DNA of 6,059 bases from Desulfobacula sp. (GTDB lineage Bacteria > Desulfobacterota > Desulfobacteria > Desulfobacterales > Desulfobacteraceae): NCBI GenBank assembly GCA_018702715.1, contig JABIYQ010000649.1, positions 1 to 6,059 of the forward strand, in the 5' to 3' direction. Shown one piece after another: positions 1-5,121 of the stretch (its first letter is position 1; every line of letters begins with the position of its first letter). A program made the position numbers and the translations under genes. Below the pieces are notes generated by a model. It ran no database searches. It was given only the letters and a program-made list of their open reading frames with translations, and was not told the DNA's origin.

Positions 1-78
1 AAAAACACAAAATGCATTATTAAATAATTATTATTCTTGATTGCATCATTGAAGCATGAGATTAATTAAATACTGAAA

Positions 79-107
79 CCTATCTTGTGCCCGTCAAGGC
101 AGATAGG
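79..107 (+). promoter_or_regulatory. Hairpin overlapping the integrase ribosome binding site
   Basis: CCTATCT (79-85) and AGATAGG (101-107) are perfect 7-base inverted arms. Inside them GCC (89-91) can pair with GGC (98-100), leaving a TGT bulge and a CGTCAA loop. The right arm ends in the AGG that forms the first half of the AGGAGG Shine-Dalgarno sequence (105-110). If the RNA folds this way, part of the ribosome binding site is hidden, which would reduce integrase translation. As DNA, the same inverted repeat could be an operator or part of an attachment-site protein-binding region. The structure is visible in the sequence; its function is inference. Confidence 0.5.
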
Positions 108-110
108 AGG
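105..110 (+). promoter_or_regulatory. Shine-Dalgarno site that fixes the integrase start
   Basis: AGGAGG sits 4 bases before the ATG at 115. This supports ATG 115 over the in-frame TTG at 85, which lies inside the hairpin arm and has no ribosome binding site upstream. The spacing is slightly short. Confidence 0.7.
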
Positions 111-114
111 ATTT

Positions 115-1338
115 ATGGGAAGTTTATACAAGAGGGGTGATATTTGGTGGATCAAATATTATCGAAATGGTAAGTGTTTTCGGGAGAGTAGTGAAAGCAC
201 TCTAAAAATGGTCGCAAAGAAAATGATGGCCAGAAAGGAGGGAGAAATAGCACAAGGTCTGGTTCCAAGTGTCCAGTTCGATAAGGTTACGTTTGACGAA
301 CTATCTGAGGATTATTTAACTGATTATAAAATCAATAAAAGGAAATCGCTTGATAGAGCTATGCTGAGTATCAAGCACCTGAGAAAAGAGTTCGAAGGGA
401 CAAGGATACCAGAGATAATAACACCAAGAATCCAGGGATATGTATCAGACCGGATGAAATGGCGATGTAAGGAATGCAATAACGAATTTCATATTGGGGG
501 AGAATTGAAATGCCCGGAATGTGGAAACGAAGACCTTGAGAAAGGTGCTGCCAATGCCACGATCAATCGTGAACTTTCGGCGCTTCGAAGAATTTTAAAT
601 CTCGGTGCAAGACAGACTCCACCAAGAGTTGCAAGAGTCCCTTATATCCCATTGCTTAAAGAAAATAATGTTCGCAAAGGTTTTTTTGAGCATAATCAGT
701 TTATTGCATTGCGCAACGCCCTGCCCGACTACCTGAAAACATTTGTAACGTTTGGGTATAAGGTTGGATGGAGGGATAAAGAAATTACTAAACTGGCCTG
801 GAACAACGTTGACCTCCAAAATGGGATTGTCACTTTGGAAGTCGGGGAAACAAAAAATGATGACGCAAGAACTGTGTATCTTGATGAGGAGCTAAAAGAA
901 GTTTTCCAAAATCAATGGGAAACTCGGAGATGCAAAGTCACACCTTTTGTTTTCCCTAATAAACAAGGTACAGGTCAAATAGTTAATTTAAGAAGGGCTT
1001 GGAATACTGCTTGCCGGGAGATTGGAATTGGTTATGGATATAAATTATCTGAAAAATATGTTCAACAGTGGGAAGGGAAATTGCCTACCGGGCCAACATT
1101 CCATGATTTCAGAAGGACTGCAGTACGAAACATGGTTAGATCGGGTATCCCTGAAAAAGTGGCTATGATGATCTCTGGTCATAAAACAAGATCAGTTTTT
1201 GATAGATACAATATTGTTAGTGATACTGATCTGAAACTTGCTGCACTAAGGCAGGAAGCCTATCTCGAAACACAGATGGGCACAATTTTGGGCACAATCA
1301 CCCGACTTAAAACAAAAAAGGTTTCCAGTAAAAGCTGA
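115..1338 (+). CDS. int: Tyrosine-family site-specific integrase with an internal zinc ribbon
   Basis: This 407-residue tyrosine recombinase should catalyse integration and excision of the element at the neighbouring tRNA-Arg gene. The N-terminus (about 1-50: SLYKRGDIWWIKYYRNGK) looks like an arm-binding domain. A core-binding region (about 55-175) follows, interrupted by CxxC-x11-CxxC (C118, C121, C133, C136), a likely zinc ribbon. The catalytic domain (about 185-385) keeps the expected residues: R220 in GWRDKEI, K247 in GETKN, H330 and R333 in HDFRR, H356 in SGHKT, and nucleophile Y365 in FDRYN. All key residues are intact, so it is probably active. Homologues as I recall them occur in deltaproteobacterial islands. 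The start at 115 is chosen by its Shine-Dalgarno site. The last codons overlap the antisense tRNA terminator and the stop is 16 bases from the tRNA 3' end. No forward terminator is seen, so its transcript may run antisense through the tRNA gene. Confidence 0.93.
   Translation: MGSLYKRGDIWWIKYYRNGKCFRESSESTLKMVAKKMMARKEGEIAQGLVPSVQFDKVTFDELSEDYLTDYKINKRKSLDRAMLSIKHLRKEFEGTRIPEIITPRIQGYVSDRMKWRCKECNNEFHIGGELKCPECGNEDLEKGAANATINRELSALRRILNLGARQTPPRVARVPYIPLLKENNVRKGFFEHNQFIALRNALPDYLKTFVTFGYKVGWRDKEITKLAWNNVDLQNGIVTLEVGETKNDDARTVYLDEELKEVFQNQWETRRCKVTPFVFPNKQGTGQIVNLRRAWNTACREIGIGYGYKLSEKYVQQWEGKLPTGPTFHDFRRTAVRNMVRSGIPEKVAMMISGHKTRSVFDRYNIVSDTDLKLAALRQEAYLETQMGTILGTITRLKTKKVSSKS
1278..1298 (+). 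repeat. Tandem GGGCACAAT repeats, candidate integrase arm-type sites
   Basis: GGGCACAAT occurs at 1278-1286 and again at 1290-1298 (period 12 bases), inside the integrase 3' coding region, where it encodes the GTI-x-GTI motif near the C-terminus. The 8-base core also occurs inverted as TTGTGCCC at 85-92, in the integrase leader. I found no other copy in the window. Directly repeated short sites beside the crossover are how lambda-type integrases bind the arms of their attachment site. The repeats are seen; the binding role is inference. Confidence 0.5.
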
Positions 1339-1343
1339 AAACC
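1314..1343 (-). terminator. Intrinsic terminator of tRNA-Arg, inside the integrase 3' end
   Basis: Read on the minus strand, GGTTTTCAG (1343-1335) pairs with CTGGAAACC (1328-1320) as a 9-bp stem with one G-U pair. The loop is CTTTTA, and a run of six T (1319-1314) follows immediately. It starts 11 bases after the tRNA CCA, exactly where a tRNA terminator is expected. The plus strand has no T-run after the stem, so it should act only leftward. The integrase stop codon TGA (1336-1338) lies in one arm. Confidence 0.75.
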
Positions 1344-1354
1344 CTTGGTATTAG

Positions 1355-1431
<77 letters not shown>

Positions 1432-1443
1432 AAACAAAACGTT

Positions 1444-1472
1444 TTTTTATCAAATTTGTTTCAAATTGTCCA
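1444..1472 (-). promoter_or_regulatory. Putative sigma70-type promoter of tRNA-Arg
   Basis: On the minus strand, TGGACA (1472-1467, five of six matches to the -35 consensus) is followed after 17 bases by TAAAAA (1449-1444, four of six matches to -10). Transcription would start near 1437, giving a leader of about six bases before the tRNA. The region is very AT-rich, so chance matches are easy. Confidence 0.4.
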
Positions 1473-1534
1473 TAATAAAATGAGGCTAAATTTTTTTTAT
1501 GAAAAATATATTGCTTTTATCCATACACTGATAA

Positions 1535-1543
1535 TGATATACT
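1535..1543 (+). promoter_or_regulatory. Putative extended -10 promoter for rpoH
   Basis: TGATATACT matches the extended -10 form (TG, one base, then TATACT). No good -35 is seen at 16-18 bases upstream, which the extended element could compensate for. Transcription would start near 1550 and give a leader of about 28 bases. I see no obvious RNA-thermometer fold of the kind that controls some rpoH genes. Confidence 0.4.
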
Positions 1544-1577
1544 AAACTTTAATCAAAATTATCTCAAGGTATATTTA

Positions 1578-2537
1578 ATGGTAAAGACGACGGAACTGGA
1601 AAAACAAGGCAAGAAGGTGCTGACCAGAAAAGATTTTTTAATCCCTGTAAAAAAATCAAAAACTTCAAATTCAAAAGCACTTGTAAAATCAGACCCTATT
1701 CAAAGCTATCTTAATGAAATAAGCCGTTATAAGCTTTTAACGCGTGAACAGGAAGTTGAACTTGGAAAACGTATTCAGGAGGAAGAAGATCCTGATGCAG
1801 CCTATATCATGACCACTTCAAATCTGCGCCTGGTCGTTAAAATTGCCCTTGAATTCCATAGAATCTGGGTTCAGAATCTTTTAGATTTAATCCAGGAAGG
1901 TAATATCGGGCTTGTAAAGGCAGTCAAAAAATTCAACCCTTATAAAAATGTTAAATTCTCATATTATGCTTCCTTCTGGATAAAAGCCTATATTCTTAAA
2001 TTTATCATGGATAATTGGCGAATGGTAAAAATCGGAACAACCCAGGGACAGCGCAAACTGTTTTTCAGGCTGAAAAAAGAAAAACGAAGACTGATTGAGC
2101 AAGGATTTGATCCAAAGCCAAAGCTATTGTCAGAACAGCTTGGAGTATCTGAAAAAGAAGTAATTGACATGGATCAGAGACTGGCCAACTGGGATTTAAG
2201 TCTTGATGAACCCTTAAAGAATGACTCAAATACTGAGAGAATTGAATTTATTAATGTTGAAACTGATTCGTCGGAAGACCTGGTTGCTAAAAAGGAAATT
2301 GAAGATATCCTGCACACAAAAGTCAATGAGTTTAAAAAGACGCTTAATGAAAGAGAGCTGGACATATTTGACAGAAGGATTTTCTCAGACAGCCCTCAAA
2401 CACTTCAACAAATAGGTGAAGTATACTCAATCTCCCGCGAACGGGTCAGACAGATCGAGAATAATATTTTAAAGAAAATGAAAACCTATTTCAAAAAAGA
2501 CATGCCTGATTTTGACGTGTACGATCACAACCAATAA
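1578..2537 (+). CDS. rpoH: RNA polymerase sigma factor RpoH (sigma-32 family)
   Basis: This is a 319-residue sigma70-family factor of the heat-shock (sigma-32) type, directing RNA polymerase to stress promoters. Region 1.2 spans about 38-68 (DPIQSYLNEISRYKLL). Region 2 spans about 76-150 and includes DLIQEGNIGLVKAV for core binding and WIKAYILKFIMDNWRMVKIGTT for -10 recognition and melting. QRKLFFRLKKEK (158-169) matches the RpoH box that distinguishes this subgroup from housekeeping RpoD. Region 3 is about 182-205. Region 4 (about 258-306) carries the -35-binding helix-turn-helix, with SRERVRQIENN. A lysine-rich N-terminal extension of about 37 residues precedes region 1.2 and is longer than in E. 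coli sigma-32. Start ATG 1578 has an AAGG 8 bases upstream. It leads the probable operon with the lipoproteins and mrp, 36 bases before the next gene. It is probably a core gene outside the mobile element. Confidence 0.92.
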   Translation: MVKTTELEKQGKKVLTRKDFLIPVKKSKTSNSKALVKSDPIQSYLNEISRYKLLTREQEVELGKRIQEEEDPDAAYIMTTSNLRLVVKIALEFHRIWVQNLLDLIQEGNIGLVKAVKKFNPYKNVKFSYYASFWIKAYILKFIMDNWRMVKIGTTQGQRKLFFRLKKEKRRLIEQGFDPKPKLLSEQLGVSEKEVIDMDQRLANWDLSLDEPLKNDSNTERIEFINVETDSSEDLVAKKEIEDILHTKVNEFKKTLNERELDIFDRRIFSDSPQTLQQIGEVYSISRERVRQIENNILKKMKTYFKKDMPDFDVYDHNQ

Positions 2538-2550
2538 ATTGCAATTTATT
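2533..2550. repeat. Perfect 18-bp palindrome at the end of rpoH
   Basis: AATAAATTGCAATTTATT is an exact palindrome that spans the rpoH stop codon (2535-2537), and TTTTA follows it. As RNA it would form a weak, nearly all-A/U hairpin, so termination would be poor or partial. As DNA it could be a binding site for a dimeric regulator, or simply chance in AT-rich sequence. Confidence 0.4.
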
Positions 2551-2573
2551 TTTATAGTAAGGTAAAGCGGATT

Positions 2574-4325
2574 ATGAAAAAAAGTCTTGTTTGTGTTCTT
2601 CTCATTTTTGTCTTAAGTTTTTTTATAGCAGGCTGCACAGAGCTTAAACAAAATATTAAACCTTCCGGTTCTCAAATAGTCCATAAAAAGGAAATCAAAG
2701 AAGACCCTTCTCTTTCAGCAAATTACTATTATCTTGAATCCCGTATTCACATTAATAACAAAGACTATAAAAATGCGATTACATCTCTGGAAAAAGCAAT
2801 GTCCAGCGATCCTGATTCGTTTACATTAACCAGGGAACTTGCCCAGCTGTATTTGAAACAAAATAATGATAAAAAAGCTCTGGAGCTTGCAGAAAAACTT
2901 GTCGGGCAAAATCCTGATAATGTTGATGGATTGCTTTTTTTGATTCAACTTAAAAAAGACACCATGGATAAAAAGGAGCTGGTTGAAATTTTAAACAAAA
3001 TTCTATCCCTTGATCCAAAAAACAAGGAAACATTTCTTCGTCTTGCCAAAATATATATTAATGGGAGAAACAACTTAGAAGCTCTGGTGCTGCTAAAAAA
3101 AATGGTTGACCTGTTTCCTGACTATTATGTTGCCTGGTTTTATCTTGGAAAAGTTTATCTGGCTGAGAAACAATATAATCTTGCAAAAACCCAATTTTTG
3201 AAAACAATTGAGCTTGAGCCGGACCTTGTGGAGCCGCGATTTCAATTGATAAAAATTTTCTATCTTCAAAATAACACTGAAAATGATCAAAAAGTATTAG
3301 ATGCATACAAAGAAATACTTGAAATAGAGCCGGGAAATTATCAAGCGAAATTAGGTGTAGCACTTCACTATTATAAAAACAAAAACAAAACTGACGCAGC
3401 AACCATGTTCAAGGACATTGCCCAGGATTTTGAAAGCGATTCCAGGATAATCATGATGGCTGTGAACGAATATATTTCCGGCAAAAAATATGAAGATGCC
3501 GTGATTGTTTTCTCCCAAATGCTTAAAGGAAATCCTGAAAATCAAACTCTAAACTTTTTTGCAGGTATTGCCTATGAAGAGATTGAAGATTTCAAAAAAG
3601 CTGCTTTCCATTATGAAAAGATCAAACCCGGCCATTCTCAATATAAAAAAACCATCTTGACTATTGCCTTTCTCTACCAAAAGTCAGGGGACACCCGGAA
3701 AGCCATAACTTTTCTTGAAGAAAAGTATCAATCCTTTCCAAAAGATATCGATATTATAAGTTATCTTGCCTCATTTTATGAAAATGATGAAAACTATGAA
3801 AAAACTATCAGTCTCTATAAAAAAGGGCTGGAAAATTCTCCTGAAAATACAACACTGCTGTTCAGGCTTGGAGCAGTGCAGGATAAGGCAGGTTTTAAAG
3901 CCGACAGCATCATTGCCATGAAAAAGATAATTGAAATTGATCCAAAAAATGCCAGTGCCTTGAACTATCTGGGCTATTCCTATGCAGACCAGGGAATAAA
4001 ATTAGATGAGGCACTTTTGCTTATTAAAAAAGCACACGAGATTAAACCCAATGACGGATATATAACCGACAGCCTGGGCTGGATCTATTACAAGAGGGGT
4101 GAGTATGAAAACGCTATTAAATATCTTGAAAAGGCGGCTGAACTAACATCTTTTGAAACAATCATTTCAGACCATCTTGGTGATGCTTATCAAATTACAA
4201 ATCAGTTTAAAAAAGCATTGAACACCTATAAAAAAGCCATAGCTAACGCCAAAGAAGGGGACAAAGAAAAAGTCATAGAACTTAAACAAAAAATTAAGGC
4301 AGTTCAAAAAAAATTAAATGATTAG
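2574..4325 (+). CDS. TPR-repeat outer-membrane lipoprotein
   Basis: This 583-residue protein starts with a lipoprotein signal: MKKS, a hydrophobic stretch, and the lipobox FIAG-C with lipidated Cys21. The following Thr, not Asp, suggests sorting to the outer membrane and a periplasm-facing protein. From about 47 to 563 it is an almost continuous array of some 14-15 tetratricopeptide repeats. Their P-x-N/D turns recur about every 34 residues (for example DPDS 79-82, DPKN 147-150, EPDL 215-218, DPKN 456-459, KPND 491-494). The C-terminal repeats with ALNYLGYSYAD (462-472) and DSLGWIYYKRGEYENAIKYL (499-518) are the best conserved. They match a style I recall from the TPR protein beside lolB in gammaproteobacteria. 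A Lys/Glu-rich helix (about 560-583) ends it. TPR arrays bind proteins; the partner here is unknown, with the overlapping LolB-like gene an obvious candidate. Its stop overlaps the next start by 8 bases. An AAGG lies 11 bases before the ATG. Confidence 0.88.
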   Translation: MKKSLVCVLLIFVLSFFIAGCTELKQNIKPSGSQIVHKKEIKEDPSLSANYYYLESRIHINNKDYKNAITSLEKAMSSDPDSFTLTRELAQLYLKQNNDKKALELAEKLVGQNPDNVDGLLFLIQLKKDTMDKKELVEILNKILSLDPKNKETFLRLAKIYINGRNNLEALVLLKKMVDLFPDYYVAWFYLGKVYLAEKQYNLAKTQFLKTIELEPDLVEPRFQLIKIFYLQNNTENDQKVLDAYKEILEIEPGNYQAKLGVALHYYKNKNKTDAATMFKDIAQDFESDSRIIMMAVNEYISGKKYEDAVIVFSQMLKGNPENQTLNFFAGIAYEEIEDFKKAAFHYEKIKPGHSQYKKTILTIAFLYQKSGDTRKAITFLEEKYQSFPKDIDIISYLASFYENDENYEKTISLYKKGLENSPENTTLLFRLGAVQDKAGFKADSIIAMKKIIEIDPKNASALNYLGYSYADQGIKLDEALLLIKKAHEIKPNDGYITDSLGWIYYKRGEYENAIKYLEKAAELTSFETIISDHLGDAYQITNQFKKALNTYKKAIANAKEGDKEKVIELKQKIKAVQKKLND

Positions 4326-5067
4326 CAAAAACTTATTTATTGTATTAATCCTGATTCTCTCGGGTTGTGCGCAGCACCGACCTGTAACCAATCCTTTACT
4401 TGATAAAAAAGCTCTTTTTTATGCAAATTACGCACAATCTTTTAATGAGCACGTTACGACCAGCAAGGGAACCGGCTGGGTGACGCTAGCATTGGGAACA
4501 AAAACGGACAAGTTTAGAATTGCCTGGGTTGCAGCCTCTCCCAATAAAATCAGGATCACCATGCTCATGGCCGGCCATCCAGTGAAAACCGTTGTGGCAT
4601 CGGGCAAAAAAATTACTTTAATTTCCCATACAGGAGAACATTCCCAATACTCGGTTACTACAAAAGATCCAAGCCTGGATGGCTATATCAAGGTTCCGAT
4701 AAAATTGTCTGAAATGATATCCATTTTATTGGGACATTTACCTGTAAAACCCTTTGACAATGCTTATTTTTCACCCCATGACTCCTCTTTTACCAGTATT
4801 TCATTGGAAAAGAACTGGAAAGGGACGACCCAGACCCTGCATTTTGATGACCAGGGTAAAATAGACCGCCTCAACTCCACTGATTTTTCAGGAAAACAAT
4901 TGTATGAAGTGATTATCACCCAATACAAAACATACTATTTTGGCGAGGTTCCTGAAAAAATTGAAATCACGGATAAAAATAACAAAAAACTGCTATTGCA
5001 CATCACAAATTTTCAGCCCAACCCCCCCATAAAAGCGTCTGTATTCAGGTTGACAGAACCTGGATAG
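4318..5067 (+). CDS. LolB-like outer-membrane lipoprotein
   Basis: This 249-residue protein has a short signal ending in the lipobox LSG-C (Cys17, then Ala, consistent with the outer membrane). The body has no transmembrane segment and reads as alternating beta strands. Its order of motifs resembles LolB, the outer-membrane receptor that takes lipoproteins from LolA. A helix with FNEHVTTSKGTGWVTL (42-57) is followed by strands and a loop RITMLMAGHPVK (79-90), where LolB has its functional protruding loop. Then come KITLISHTGEHSQYSV (98-113), a helix KLSEMISILLGHLP (129-142), and a C-terminal PEKIEITD...LLLHITNF (212-232). Overall identity to E. coli LolB appears low, so this is a fold-and-context call; a DUF4292-type relative is an alternative. 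The start overlaps the TPR gene's stop by 8 bases and lacks a properly spaced Shine-Dalgarno site, suggesting translational coupling. A C7 tract (5022-5028) lies near its 3' end. Confidence 0.65.
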   Translation: MISKNLFIVLILILSGCAQHRPVTNPLLDKKALFYANYAQSFNEHVTTSKGTGWVTLALGTKTDKFRIAWVAASPNKIRITMLMAGHPVKTVVASGKKITLISHTGEHSQYSVTTKDPSLDGYIKVPIKLSEMISILLGHLPVKPFDNAYFSPHDSSFTSISLEKNWKGTTQTLHFDDQGKIDRLNSTDFSGKQLYEVIITQYKTYYFGEVPEKIEITDKNNKKLLLHITNFQPNPPIKASVFRLTEPG

Positions 5068-5104
5068 TGACCATTATTAAGATAATTTACAAACAAAATT
5101 CCTC

Positions 5105-5112
5105 AAAGGAGA
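5105..5112 (+). promoter_or_regulatory. Strong Shine-Dalgarno site of mrp
   Basis: AAAGGAGA lies 9 bases before the ATG at 5122 and is the best-placed, strongest ribosome binding site in the right-hand gene set. It confirms the start and suggests that mrp is translated independently. The rest of the 54-base gap shows no convincing terminator, only a weak five-pair A/T inverted repeat at 5072-5085. Confidence 0.65.
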
Positions 5113-5121
5113 TGCTATAAA

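Larger units (their letters stand above)
1..1354. mobile_element. End of a tRNA-Arg-targeted integrative element (partial)
   Basis: The sequence shows a complete tyrosine integrase gene whose stop codon lies 16 bases from the 3' end of an intact tRNA-Arg gene, with the tRNA reading toward the integrase. Integrative islands and prophages commonly insert into tRNA 3' ends, restore the tRNA with their own attachment sequence, and keep int next to that junction. I infer that the element body lies to the left, beyond base 1, and that everything right of the tRNA is host chromosome. The far end, and a second copy of the tRNA 3' end, are not in the window, so the extent and mobility of the element are unknown. 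Bases 1-78 are AT-rich with stops in all forward frames and hold no gene I can support. Confidence 0.6.

Noticed and set aside
85..114. Longer integrase start at TTG 85
   Set aside because: It adds ten residues unlike the family N-terminus, lies in a hairpin arm, and has no upstream ribosome binding site. ATG 115 has AGGAGG just upstream and begins with the typical MGSLYKRG sequence.
115..1338. Integrase specially enriched in AGA/AGG codons read by its target tRNA
   Set aside because: I counted 22 of 34 arginine codons as AGA/AGG in int against about 20 of 36 in the four host genes. The difference is too small to claim codon-based control.
1473..1500. A/T-rich run with eight T (1491-1498) as a plus-strand terminator for int
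   Set aside because: Only a weak A-U pairing can be drawn ahead of the T run, with no G/C-rich stem, so I do not call a terminator.
1988..2415. Short open frames on both strands inside rpoH
   Set aside because: They are out-of-frame shadows of a gene whose sigma regions 2 to 4 are continuous through this stretch.
3058..3545. Several minus-strand open frames inside the TPR gene
   Set aside because: They are complements of repetitive TPR codons, overlap each other, and lack ribosome binding sites or recognisable motifs.
4306..4313. A8 run as a programmed frameshift fusing the TPR and LolB-like proteins
   Set aside because: The heptamer A-AAA-AAA is in a slippery register, but a -1 shift does not enter the LolB-like frame, which is +1 relative to the TPR frame. 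The LolB-like protein also needs its own signal peptide.
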